A stretch of DNA of 64,000 nt. Source: Stentor roeselii. Its lineage: Eukaryota > Ciliophora > Heterotrichea > Heterotrichida > Stentoridae. Below are positions 9,522 to 18,919 of the stretch, piece by piece. A program made the translations under genes and the position numbers. Below the pieces are notes generated by a model that did no database searches, was not told where the DNA came from, and saw nothing but the letters and a program-made list of their open reading frames with translations. Each line of letters begins with the position of its first letter. Within the stretch, counting starts at the first letter, position 1. Location of the stretch: assembly GCA_006503475.1 (NCBI GenBank), contig RSEH01000264.1:1-64000 (forward strand), given 5' to 3'.

Positions 9522-12194
9522 ATGGGAAGTTGTTCACTTAAAAGGACTGAAGGACAAGAGCAGGTTATTAAAATCATCGCTGTCACTAATCATCTCGCTA
9601 CTAATGAAGAAGAAAAAAAAATTGACAATAGCTTTGGAAGGGTCAGGTCTGGGAAAAGTAAACAAAAAGCTCCTTTACATGAGATAAGAAAGGGCTCGAT
9701 ACCTCAAACTGATGCACCCACTGCTGTTGTTAAGGATGTTGTCAAGACTCAGAAGGATATTCAAATGATTCAGAGCTTTTTTGAAAAACACTTCATTTTT
9801 AACACCTTGACTTCTGAACACAAAAGGTTGGTCATTGAAGCCATGAAACTTTATGTTTTGGCATCGGGGCAGATTATTTTTAGACAAAATCAACCTGGGA
9901 ATAACTTTTTTATTGTGACTTCTGGGATTTTAGAAGTGATTATAAATGAGGAACGGAAAAATACTATTAATGAAGGACAAGGATTCGGCGAATTAGCTCT
10001 AATGCACGACACTCCAAGAACAGCAACAGTAAAGACCTTAACAGCGACATCCCTCTGGGGTCTAGACCGTGGAACATTTAAAAGACTAATCGAAGACCTA
10101 AACGTGATGAACTACCAAGAAAACAAAGCTTTTATCGAAAGCGTAACACTTTTCACATCCCTAAGCCAATCCCAAAAAGACGCTTTGGTAGGTTCCCTGA
10201 ACACATTAAACTTCTCTCCAGGCCAAGTGATAGTAAAAGAAGGCGACATCGGTGACTTGCTTTACATCGTGAAAGAAGGTTCAGTCTCCTGTTTTCGAGG
10301 CGGGTCGGAGATAAAAAAGTTCACAAAAGGCGAGTACTTCGGAGACCAGGCCCTAATCTACAACAGTCCACGAACAGCGACTTGTGTTGCAATATCTCAA
10401 GTAGTCTGTCTTTCAATTGACCGAACCAGTCTCAACTCTGCCCTCGGCAGCCACCTTCAGCAGATAATCTTTAAAAATTCTCAGTCAATTATCATCAACC
10501 GCGACAATTACTTAAAAAAACTCTCTGAAATTCAATCAAACAAGATGATTGACTCGATGCTTATTCAAAATTTTAAACCTTCTGAAGTTATTATTCCTAA
10601 AGACTCATCTAAATGTGACCAGATTTTAATGATACTTAAGGGAAAGGCACTTTATGGAGAGGTTTATTTAGAGAAGTTTGAATGTGTTGGTGTCACTGAA
10701 ATGATTGAATGTATTGACTTGAGATTTGAATTTGATTTGGTTGCTTTTGAAGAAACTGATGTTGCTAGAATTGATAGAAATGGATTCGAGAAGTCTATTG
10801 GAGGAGCTTATTTGAATGTCACTTTGAATAATGAAGCTCTTAAGATTTTAAAGCAGGTTCAGATATTAAGAGGCGTTTCTGATGAAAAACTCGCAGCTTT
10901 GAAAGATGCGATGAAAGTAGAAAGTTTCGCACCTGGGCAGGTCATCGTTGAACAGAACAGTGAAGGAAATGCGTTTTTTATCATTAAAAAAGGAAAAGTG
11001 CAGGTCAGCATTGATGGGCATGTCGTTCGAGAAATCACGAAATTGGACTACTTTGGAGAAAGGTCTGTCATTTTCAATCAAAAAAGAACTGCTTCGGTCA
11101 TTGCTTGTGAAAATGTTGAATGCTGGGTGTTGTTTCAAAAAGATTTCTTGAGGATTATTGATCAGGGACTTAGAAATCAGCTTATGAAAAGAATTGAACT
11201 CCAGGATGATAACTTGATTTTAGAGGATTTAGTTATTGCTAGGTTGCTTGGAAAAGGCATGTTTGGAAATGTGTTTCTTGCTGTGCATAAAAATAAGAAA
11301 ATTTTTTATGCTTTGAAAACAGTTGATAGGAAAAAAATCGCTGCTTATGAGTTGTATGAAAGTTTAGTGCTTGAAAGGAAAATTTTACTTCAACTCGACC
11401 ACATCTTCATAATGAAGCTAGTAAAAACCCTAAAAGACGACAAAAGAATATACTTCGTCTTAGAATACGTTCGAGGAATGGACCTATTCGACGTTCTGCG
11501 AAACATGCAAATAGTTTCAGAAGAAGATTCCAAGTTCTACACAGCCTGTCTAATAATAATCCTCCAGCACCTTCACGAGCGAGAGATAATCTACCGTGAT
11601 CTAAAGCCAGAAAACATCGTAGTAGACGAAGAAGGTTACTTAAAACTGATCGATTTCGGTACAGCGAAGCTAGTAAAAGGCCGAACTTACACAATAGTCG
11701 GTACTCCTCACTACATGGCCCCCGAGGTGATTCTCCGCAAAGGCTACGGCGTCGCTTCCGACTACTGGAGTCTCGGAATCCTTTTATACGAGCTTCTCTT
11801 CGAAAGAGTTCCATTCGCCGACGAAGAAGAAGACCCGATGATAATTTACGAAATCATCCTGACATCAAAACTCAGATACCCTCGTCTTCCAACTTCCATG
11901 AACAACGTCAAGTCAGTCATCAACCAGCTGCTCAACAAGAACCCTTCTCACCGCATGGGCTCTGGCTTTGAAAAACTTAAGACAAGTCCTTGGTTCAGCA
12001 TGTTCAGTTGGGAAAAGCTTCTCAGTAAAGAACTTCCTGCACCTTATCTGCCGAAAATTAAAAAATTCGACTTGGACCTCGTAATTGAAACGTCTTCGAA
12101 AAAATCACTTGAGTCTGTCTTTCGAAATGAAGAACAAGACGAAATCCCGATGCCCACTTCGAAGGCTCCTGAAGGCTGGGATGAGGAATTTTAA
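9522..12194 (+). CDS. PKG: cGMP-dependent protein kinase with four CNB domains
   Basis: The 890 residues carry, from the N-terminus, MGSCS (Gly2 for N-myristoylation, Cys4 for palmitoylation), four cyclic-nucleotide-binding repeats and an AGC kinase. CNB-A (about 80-210) has GFGELALMHDTPRTATV, and CNB-B (about 215-330) has FGDQALIYNSPRTAT. CNB-C (about 340-440) lacks the phosphate-binding Glu/Arg cassette. CNB-D (about 445-550) has FGERSVIFNQKRTA. The kinase (about 565-830) has GKGMFGNV, YRDLKPEN near 690, DFGTA near 711 and MAPE near 733. Layout and degenerate CNB-C match apicomplexan and ciliate PKG. It is likely membrane-anchored and activated by cGMP. It lies in a same-strand run 4 nt after the RING stop and 11 nt before the hydrolase start. 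Confidence 0.95.
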   Translation: MGSCSLKRTEGQEQVIKIIAVTNHLATNEEEKKIDNSFGRVRSGKSKQKAPLHEIRKGSIPQTDAPTAVVKDVVKTQKDIQMIQSFFEKHFIFNTLTSEHKRLVIEAMKLYVLASGQIIFRQNQPGNNFFIVTSGILEVIINEERKNTINEGQGFGELALMHDTPRTATVKTLTATSLWGLDRGTFKRLIEDLNVMNYQENKAFIESVTLFTSLSQSQKDALVGSLNTLNFSPGQVIVKEGDIGDLLYIVKEGSVSCFRGGSEIKKFTKGEYFGDQALIYNSPRTATCVAISQVVCLSIDRTSLNSALGSHLQQIIFKNSQSIIINRDNYLKKLSEIQSNKMIDSMLIQNFKPSEVIIPKDSSKCDQILMILKGKALYGEVYLEKFECVGVTEMIECIDLRFEFDLVAFEETDVARIDRNGFEKSIGGAYLNVTLNNEALKILKQVQILRGVSDEKLAALKDAMKVESFAPGQVIVEQNSEGNAFFIIKKGKVQVSIDGHVVREITKLDYFGERSVIFNQKRTASVIACENVECWVLFQKDFLRIIDQGLRNQLMKRIELQDDNLILEDLVIARLLGKGMFGNVFLAVHKNKKIFYALKTVDRKKIAAYELYESLVLERKILLQLDHIFIMKLVKTLKDDKRIYFVLEYVRGMDLFDVLRNMQIVSEEDSKFYTACLIIILQHLHEREIIYRDLKPENIVVDEEGYLKLIDFGTAKLVKGRTYTIVGTPHYMAPEVILRKGYGVASDYWSLGILLYELLFERVPFADEEEDPMIIYEIILTSKLRYPRLPTSMNNVKSVINQLLNKNPSHRMGSGFEKLKTSPWFSMFSWEKLLSKELPAPYLPKIKKFDLDLVIETSSKKSLESVFRNEEQDEIPMPTSKAPEGWDEEF

Positions 12195-12205
12195 TATAAG
12201 TAAAA

Positions 12206-13006
12206 ATGATCAACTCTTTTGTGATTGGCACCGGAAAAAAGCATATTTGGATGCATGGACTTCTTGGAAATTGTCTTAATTTAAGTCCTTTGGCCAGAAG
12301 TCAGAATGGAATGCATTTTTTAATTGATGCCAGGAATCATGGAAGTAGCTTTCATCAGGATGGAATGGATTATAAGGTCCTTGCGGAGGATGTGAAGAAG
12401 TTTATGAGTGGAAAGGGAATTGATAAGGCGGTTATGGTTGGGCATTCAATGGGTGGAAAAACTGCAATGGCTCTTGCGTTGCTTTGGCCGGAATGTGTTG
12501 AAGCTGTTTGTGTCTTGGACATCGCGCCTGTGTCTTATTCACTTGTTATGGAAGAGTATTATGGATATGTTAGACAGTATCTTAAGTTTATTAAGGATAC
12601 TCAACTTGATGGAAAGACTAGAAAAGATGTTGAACAGATCGCTTTGGAAAAGTTTCAGGATGTTAAGATCATGCAACTTATTGCTAGTAATCTGAGGCAA
12701 AATGAAAATGGATTGGAATGGAGGATTGGATTTCAGCAACTTTTTAATGGAATTCAAGATGTTGGTAGCTGGTCGATTCCAGGTAAATACACCGGCCCAT
12801 TCCAAGCGATCGTAGGTTCAAACTCGATCCACACCTGCAAAAGTCCTCTTCTATCCTCTTCCCTTCCAGTATCATCTCTCTACTCACCTCAATTTCCCTC
12901 AGCCTCAATAGAAATAATAAACAACGCAGGTCACTTTCTCCACGTAGACCAAGCAGAATCAGTAAAAAAAAGCATAACTAAGTTCCTTTCCTCACTTTCT
13001 AATTAA
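12206..13006 (+). CDS. alpha/beta hydrolase, ABHD11-like
   Basis: A 266-residue single-domain serine hydrolase. The nucleophile elbow is GHSMGG near 78-83. The HGLLG oxyanion segment lies near 17 and the DARNHG motif near 42. A C-terminal NAGHFLHVDQ supplies the catalytic His near 243. This set and the length are typical of ABHD11/YbfF-type esterases. Mammalian ABHD11 is mitochondrial, but no clear targeting peptide is seen here, so location is open. The start is the first ATG after the PKG stop, and the stop TAA is a single base before the next ATG. Confidence 0.88.
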   Translation: MINSFVIGTGKKHIWMHGLLGNCLNLSPLARSQNGMHFLIDARNHGSSFHQDGMDYKVLAEDVKKFMSGKGIDKAVMVGHSMGGKTAMALALLWPECVEAVCVLDIAPVSYSLVMEEYYGYVRQYLKFIKDTQLDGKTRKDVEQIALEKFQDVKIMQLIASNLRQNENGLEWRIGFQQLFNGIQDVGSWSIPGKYTGPFQAIVGSNSIHTCKSPLLSSSLPVSSLYSPQFPSASIEIINNAGHFLHVDQAESVKKSITKFLSSLSN

Positions 13007-13007
13007 T

Positions 13008-14189
13008 ATGATTGCAGACCCTGAAATAATCGAAGAAGACCTCTACAGTACAAACGACCTGATCCTATTCGCGAATCCTCGTTCAGGTTCAAACAAAGCA
13101 AAAGAATACCTGAAACTTTCCAACACCCAACTAAAGCTTTCAACTGCTTCAAGCACGACCTTCATCCACATCTACGACTTGACAAATAACGAGAGTCGAT
13201 CTTCAGGAGTCTTAAAAATCAAAGACTTGCTGAACTCTCCAGAAATCGTCCTTCTTCGAATCGTCGTCGCTGGAGGAGATGGAAGCCTTATCTGGACCAT
13301 TGAATTACTTAAAGCTCAGGGTGTTAATTTCAATCAAATCGCATTCGCCATCCTGCCCTTTGGCTCTGGTAATGACCTGGCAGCGACTCTTGGATGGGGA
13401 AGAGACCCGCCGAGTGATTTGATGGAATCTTATATGTTCTTGTGGCTTAAGGCTTTACCGCATCAACTTGATATCTGGGACTTGAAACTTAAAGTTCATG
13501 ATAATGGCGGATTTGGAAAAGTGAAGAAAACGAAGGAAAATGTGGAAAAGTACTTTTTGGAGAGAAATGGGGAAAAACAAAAAAAGATTAAAAAACTTAT
13601 GTCGAATTATTTTAGTATCGGACTTGATGCAAGGATCGGCCTGGGATTTGATAAGCATCGGACTAAATCGAAATGTTGTAATCGTTTTTTTTACTTTTGG
13701 GAAGGAATTAAGAAAATGTGCTGTTGCTTGAAAACTGCTTCGATTCCTGAAGTGGTTAAAAGTGTGAAAGAACAGGATAATGTTATTTTTGATAATGCTA
13801 GTGATAAACTTACTTTAGATGAAGATACGTCTGTGTTACTGGCACTTAATATCAGGACTTATGGTGGAGGGAATAACTTTGTTTGGGATAAATCTAGAGG
13901 AAAAGCTAAGAGAAAATGGCTTAGGCAGAGTCCAAATGATGGAAATCTTGAAATTCTTAGCTTTAGTGGAAAGATGAGTCTTGGGTTAGAGCAGATTAAA
14001 TGTACTCAGGGCCAGGCCAGGAAGTTAGAACAGGGACCTGGACCTTTTAGTATAGAATTTGATCAAACTAAACAGAAATGCTATTTTCAGATCGATGGTG
14101 AGTACTTTTTTATGGAAGCACCGAAAAGTGCGAGACTTAAGTTGTGGGAAATGAGTAAAGAAATTAAGGTGCTATTTAGGGCTAAGTAA
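13008..14189 (+). CDS. diacylglycerol kinase
   Basis: It phosphorylates diacylglycerol to phosphatidic acid, ending DAG signals downstream of phospholipase C. The 393-residue protein has the catalytic domain with NPRSGSN near 22, VVAGGDGS near 86-93 and the nucleotide-binding FGSGNDLA near 119-126. It is followed by the accessory domain with YFSIGLDARI near 204 and LNIRTYGGG near 280. There are no C1 domains, EF-hands or membrane segments, so it is a minimal eukaryotic-type DGK. A Lys-rich insert is present near 170-200. It sits one base after the hydrolase stop and makes functional sense near the IP3-receptor-like gene, but linkage proves nothing here. Confidence 0.93.
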   Translation: MIADPEIIEEDLYSTNDLILFANPRSGSNKAKEYLKLSNTQLKLSTASSTTFIHIYDLTNNESRSSGVLKIKDLLNSPEIVLLRIVVAGGDGSLIWTIELLKAQGVNFNQIAFAILPFGSGNDLAATLGWGRDPPSDLMESYMFLWLKALPHQLDIWDLKLKVHDNGGFGKVKKTKENVEKYFLERNGEKQKKIKKLMSNYFSIGLDARIGLGFDKHRTKSKCCNRFFYFWEGIKKMCCCLKTASIPEVVKSVKEQDNVIFDNASDKLTLDEDTSVLLALNIRTYGGGNNFVWDKSRGKAKRKWLRQSPNDGNLEILSFSGKMSLGLEQIKCTQGQARKLEQGPGPFSIEFDQTKQKCYFQIDGEYFFMEAPKSARLKLWEMSKEIKVLFRAK

Positions 14190-14765
14190 TAATGATTATG
14201 TTGTTGTTGAGAGTACTAGTTATTAAGGTTTTTAGGATTTAGAAGTTAACTTTTACTGGATAAGATTGATTTTAGTGCTGTTTTGTACTGATTAATTAAT
14301 GATAGGGTCTAAAGATAAGTTTGAAAGTCCAAATTTCAATTATTTTTTTGATTAATGATGTTGAAAATTGATTGAAGAATTTTCTGGATATGTAAAGTTG
14401 AAAACTTAAGAATGAAGCACAGAAAATATAAATTTTTCTGATTTATTAAATTTTTTTCATTAAGATATGTCCTATATTATATGAGTTTAGTTGGATTCAT
14501 TATTTCCATATCGATACCGAAATATTCTTGTATCTAATTCTTATAAGTTTTCATCTATTCTCACAATAGTTTATTTGAACAATCCTTGAAAAGGAACCAT
14601 TTTAAAACTTCAAACCTTTATGCTCTGAATTCATCTTTTGCTAATACCAAAGACTAATAATTTTTTCTTTACCTAAGCCAGTGAATCCACATTCCTTATA
14701 TAATCTAAGCCTTTTAAATAAAATATCAATTTAATTTAATACCCTTTAAACACTAAAACTTATTA
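14190..14765. other. 576-nt intergenic region
   Basis: AT-rich, T/G-skewed after the DGK stop and shifting to A/C-rich before the next start. No open frame, repeat or RNA gene is recognisable. Confidence 0.6.
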
Positions 14766-16592
14766 ATGGTCGACAATCTAGTCAAAAAACAAGTCATCCA
14801 GCCGCTTCGGAAATTTATCGAAAAATTCATTTCACATGAAAAAAACCCTTCTGAAGTAACAGTCACTTCCTCAGGTGAGCTTCTCCAAGTAAAAAATTCA
14901 GATTCAATCACATCAACATCAATCTCAGAAGGGACCCTAGCCCAAAACGTTAGAAGCTGGGACTATAAAGTGACTTTCAAGTCCTGTCCAACAAAACTCT
15001 CATTAACTGAGTTGCTTTTGCAAGGTGATTATTTGAATGCAATTGAAATTCTGAAGACTGACCTGACTTTAGTCGAATCTGTACTTTTTGAAGCCTGCTT
15101 CGCTAACAATAGCGAACTCGTTTGTATCTTGGTCGACCCGGATAAACTTTCAACATTTGCTGGGGATGTTAATGTGAAAAACTCTTATGGTAAAGGAATT
15201 TTGCATATTGCTGCTGCTGAAGGGTACTTTGAAATGTGTCAAACGTTGTTTCAGGTCAGAAGTGATGTGGATGTCAATTTGCAGGACCATGACTTGAAAA
15301 CTCCTCTGCATTTGGCTTGTATGAATAAGGAGTTTAAAATAGTAAAACTTATACTGGATCGGCAAGCGACAGTTGATATGGAGGATGTCTTTGGAAACAC
15401 TCCCCTTCATTACGCATTCATAAGCAACAGCCCCCAAATAATCCAAGAACTTCTCTCAAAAGGTGCCGACACATCAAAAAAAAACCTCGAAGGAAAGCTC
15501 CCAGAAGACTTCAAAGTAACCTTCTACAACGGTGGCAGCGGTGTAAGTGACGATTGCTACACAATAAAAATCCAAGACGAGAACAAATACTCAATAATGA
15601 TCCAAGAAATCAACAATTTTTTTATAAAGCCTTATTCAGGTCTAGGTCTCTCTCCTCACGACTTCACGCCTTTAAAAATCCTAGGAAAAGGCAGTTTCGG
15701 TGAAGTATACCTCGTGAAAAAGAAAGACTCAGGCGAAAAATACGCAATGAAAATCCTCGCCAAGAACAAAGTAATCGCAGAAGAACTAGTCCGATACGCC
15801 TTAACAGAAAGAAACATAATGAGCATGATGAATCACACTTTCATCGTCAGTCTTTGGTACGCTTTCCAGACCCAGTCCAAGCTTTACCTAATCCTCGACT
15901 ACTGCCCAGGAGGCACATTAAAAAACATCCTGATTCACAGAGGGCCTCTAAAAGAGCCCCTTGCACGAAACTACCTCTGTGAAATAGTCCTCGCCCTTGA
16001 AGAACTGCACAGAAATGGAATAATTTACAGAGACTTAAAACCAGAAAACGTCGCAATTGACTCTGATGGACACATCAAACTCATCGACTTCGGACTTGCC
16101 AAAGACCAGGTGGGAAATAAGGAATCTTATAGTTTCTGTGGAAGTGTCAGTTATCTTGCACCTGAAATGCTTCGGAGGACTGGACATGGAAAAGCTGTTG
16201 ATTGGTACTTGCTTGGAATTGTTTTATATGAAATGCTTACAGGACGGGTACCGTTTTTCGCGATGAATAATGAAAAAATGTTTAAGAAAATACTTAAGAA
16301 TGAACTTCAATTACCGAAAAATGCATCTGAACCTTGTCAAAAATTACTTAAAGCTCTTATTACAAAATTTCCTGAAGATCGACTTGGGTTTTTTAATGGA
16401 GCAGATGATGTCAAAAAACATGAATTTTTTTATGGTGTTGATTGGGATCTTGTTGTTATGAAAAAAGTTGAAGTGCTTAAAAATCAGGAATTTTGTGAAG
16501 ATGGGGAACTTCCTGAAGATGCGATTTTAGATAAGAGCTCGGAAAATTTACCGAATTTGCAAGGATGGACTTTTGTGCATTCTGAGGTTTGA
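14766..16592 (+). CDS. ankyrin-repeat AGC-family protein kinase (copy 1)
   Basis: The 608 residues have a polar N-terminus, about four ankyrin repeats at 85-250 (for example NSYGKGILHIAAAEGY, KTPLHLACMNKEF and NTPLHYAF) and a kinase at about 298-560. Kinase landmarks are GKGSFGEV, catalytic Lys in YAMKIL, YRDLKPEN near 419, DFGLAK near 440 and FCGSVSYLAPE. The activation segment has Ser where PKA has Thr. A C-terminal AGC tail ends GWTFVHSEV, resembling a hydrophobic motif. A 587-residue paralogue with the same order lies at 61654-63417. No cyclic-nucleotide domain is present, and the ankyrins probably give regulation or targeting. Ends in TGA at the position homologous to the paralogue's TAA. 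Confidence 0.92.
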   Translation: MVDNLVKKQVIQPLRKFIEKFISHEKNPSEVTVTSSGELLQVKNSDSITSTSISEGTLAQNVRSWDYKVTFKSCPTKLSLTELLLQGDYLNAIEILKTDLTLVESVLFEACFANNSELVCILVDPDKLSTFAGDVNVKNSYGKGILHIAAAEGYFEMCQTLFQVRSDVDVNLQDHDLKTPLHLACMNKEFKIVKLILDRQATVDMEDVFGNTPLHYAFISNSPQIIQELLSKGADTSKKNLEGKLPEDFKVTFYNGGSGVSDDCYTIKIQDENKYSIMIQEINNFFIKPYSGLGLSPHDFTPLKILGKGSFGEVYLVKKKDSGEKYAMKILAKNKVIAEELVRYALTERNIMSMMNHTFIVSLWYAFQTQSKLYLILDYCPGGTLKNILIHRGPLKEPLARNYLCEIVLALEELHRNGIIYRDLKPENVAIDSDGHIKLIDFGLAKDQVGNKESYSFCGSVSYLAPEMLRRTGHGKAVDWYLLGIVLYEMLTGRVPFFAMNNEKMFKKILKNELQLPKNASEPCQKLLKALITKFPEDRLGFFNGADDVKKHEFFYGVDWDLVVMKKVEVLKNQEFCEDGELPEDAILDKSSENLPNLQGWTFVHSEV

Positions 16593-17241
16593 GAGGAAGG
16601 GTGGTTTTGGATTTTAATGGATTTAGATTTTTAGAAATTTTTTAGGGTAAGGATTGTTCAGGATCTTTTTTTCTTTTGATTTGTTGAAATTTGATTTTGT
16701 TCATTTTAGGTTGAGGGTTGTTTTTTTAGTTAATTATGATGAAAATTGGGGATTTTTCTATTTGATGAACATTTTGTATTTTAACTTAAGTTTGAGAAAC
16801 TTTTCATTTTATTATCCTGCATTATTAATTTGTTAGAAATAAATATTCAAACCTCTTACCTCTTTTGTTAATCATACCTTTTATCTAGAGAGGAATATAA
16901 TCTAATAATATAATTGGATTATGAATTTAATATTCTTTGAAATATTCATTATACATAGACATTAGATATGCCTGCATGAAATCAACAATCTTGCACCTTA
17001 ATTATAATATGATACAGATAAATCCTTAGTTCAATAGAGATCATAAAGTATTTATTCTGAAGCTTTCAAACTTGTCAAATAAAAACTTCTGGTTAAATAG
17101 ATATATTTTGTAAATATAAACTAATAATCAATCATATAATAAATTTAAATATCATTGAATCAAATACAAGCCAAAACTCTCTAAATTCCCAATCTTTCAA
17201 TAAGTCCCCGAGCATCCAACACAAACTTCGAATAAACTAAA
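16593..17241. other. 649-nt intergenic region
   Basis: T/G-rich after the kinase stop, then plain AT-rich, then C/A-rich close to the next start. A 60-codon frame at 16654-16836 is low-complexity Phe/Leu and not credible. Confidence 0.6.
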
Positions 17242-18759
17242 ATGGATTTAGTCTCAAAATATAGATCATTCTTAAATTACCTCAACAATACAGTAGTTTT
17301 TCCCTCTGCCTCCCTATCAAATCTCTCAAACACACTACAAACAATTTTCCTAGTGATAGTTCAATCCGACCACCTAATTTCCCTCCTCCTGACTCACAGC
17401 TGCTACCAAAACTGCATCCTATGCATCCTAAAACAAATCCACTCTCTATTCAAATCAAACAAGTCAATTCCAAAATCACTGACTTCCCATCTTCAAATAA
17501 CTCAAACTTCAGATTTTCTAAAAACATTTGATTCAACCCTTTCCCTTCTTTTTCAATCCAATTCATCAAAACTCCCAATATCCAGTTATTTCGTCGATCT
17601 TTTCTATGAAAGCCAATGCAACTGTGGATTGATCGAAGGGACTTCACTGTCTAAAAGTCTTTCAATTCGAGTTCCAGTCGATAGACTGATGCTTCCTGAA
17701 AGTCAATTCAAAGACTCTTTCTGCATCATTGAACGTGATCGAGCCTTTATGAAGCGAGTGAGTCGACTAGGGAAAAAAAGTGTCTTTTTCAGAAGTAATC
17801 AAAAGATCTGTGAAAATTTGAAGAGCATTCTACATAAACCTGAAAAAAATAGAAATTTATGCGAAAATGATGAATGTTCTGGATTTTCTGAGAAAATCGT
17901 TTTGAATGACCAGAAAGGAAAAGAATTGTTTTTTGGATTTGAGTATAAACAAGAAGATAAAATTTTGTTTAACTCGATTCAGATTTTAACACAACTTGAG
18001 AATCCTTTAGAATTGAATAAAATTGTTGAAGGTTCAGAAAAGGTTATGTTTATAAAATTCATTGTTTTTACTGATTTTAAGATAAACTCGTTATGTTTTT
18101 TGAAGGACTTTCGGTGGTTCCAAGCAAATGAGTCTTCTTTTTCATTGATTGGAAATGGAAAATGGGCGGATTTGGCTTTATTTGCTTTGAAGTCAAGTTT
18201 TTTTCCACTGATTGTTTCGTATTCTTCAGAAGTGGCTTCTGAATGTTTATCTAAGAAAAATTTGACTTTTTCCAAGTACCAGTTGATAATACTAGAGATG
18301 CTTAGTTATTCAATTGAATTTATTGGGAATAATCAAGGTTTAATCGCAAGTCTTTTTTATAATATCGGGTCTTTTCACTGTGATCGATTGGAAATACCGA
18401 CGGACTGCATTTTTTGCAAGAAGAAAAAAAAAATATATGAAATTTGTCAGTGCGGATTCGTCGAAAATGACTGGATTTGCAGTAATTGCAATTATTATAA
18501 TTTTTGTTACTGTAAAATTTGCTCGAACTGCCAGATGATCAGGATTTGGCTTGAAAGTGAATATTTTTGTGATAAGTGTGGAATGTGCAGCTTTGGATCA
18601 CTTTCTTGTCTTTATTGTCCGTTTACAAGGTGTAGCTCTTGCTTTGAAAGACTTTCAGCTTTTATAAGTGTTTTTTGCACTAGTTGTGGAAAGTATACCT
18701 TGGGAAATTCGAAATGTAATCAACACAGTCTTAAATGTAAGAATTGTTTGAATTATTAA
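17242..18759 (+). CDS. unknown protein with Cys-rich zinc-binding C-terminus
   Basis: I do not recognise this 505-residue protein with confidence. The N-terminal 150 residues include SCYQNCILCILKQIH and later YESQCNCG, loosely like the start and finger region of a ubiquitin-specific protease, but no catalytic Cys/His box can be assigned. The middle is unremarkable. The last 125 residues contain about 25 Cys in CxxC pairs (CIFC, CSNC, CKIC, CSNC, CDKCGMC, CTSCG), indicating several zinc knuckles. Composition is normal for the neighbourhood and the frame is intact, so it is a real gene. A divergent, probably inactive USP-like protein or a novel zinc protein are the options. Confidence 0.78.
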   Translation: MDLVSKYRSFLNYLNNTVVFPSASLSNLSNTLQTIFLVIVQSDHLISLLLTHSCYQNCILCILKQIHSLFKSNKSIPKSLTSHLQITQTSDFLKTFDSTLSLLFQSNSSKLPISSYFVDLFYESQCNCGLIEGTSLSKSLSIRVPVDRLMLPESQFKDSFCIIERDRAFMKRVSRLGKKSVFFRSNQKICENLKSILHKPEKNRNLCENDECSGFSEKIVLNDQKGKELFFGFEYKQEDKILFNSIQILTQLENPLELNKIVEGSEKVMFIKFIVFTDFKINSLCFLKDFRWFQANESSFSLIGNGKWADLALFALKSSFFPLIVSYSSEVASECLSKKNLTFSKYQLIILEMLSYSIEFIGNNQGLIASLFYNIGSFHCDRLEIPTDCIFCKKKKKIYEICQCGFVENDWICSNCNYYNFCYCKICSNCQMIRIWLESEYFCDKCGMCSFGSLSCLYCPFTRCSSCFERLSAFISVFCTSCGKYTLGNSKCNQHSLKCKNCLNY

Positions 18760-18919
18760 GTTAAAGTAATTTTTTAATTCAAATATTAAATCACTTTTTG
18801 TTTCAGTTTTTTAAAGGTTGGAAAGAGATGGTAACTCTTTATTTATTTAAGTTCTTGTTGCAATGTCCAATACAATAGACTCCAATTTAAACTTTCCAAT
18901 CTAATTTCTAACCTATCCT

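Noticed and set aside
9515-9530. GTAATATAATGGGAAG read as a 16-nt intron fusing RING to PKG
   Set aside because: It would destroy the myristoylation start of PKG and the natural end of the RING protein, and it ends in AAG, unlike the other introns.
13369-13383. GTAATGACCTGGCAG, a phase 1 15-mer with intron form
   Set aside because: It encodes the invariant GNDLA part of the DAG kinase nucleotide-binding motif.
16654-16836. 60-codon plus-strand frame
   Set aside because: Phe/Leu/Tyr-rich chance frame in T-rich intergenic DNA; no flanking support.
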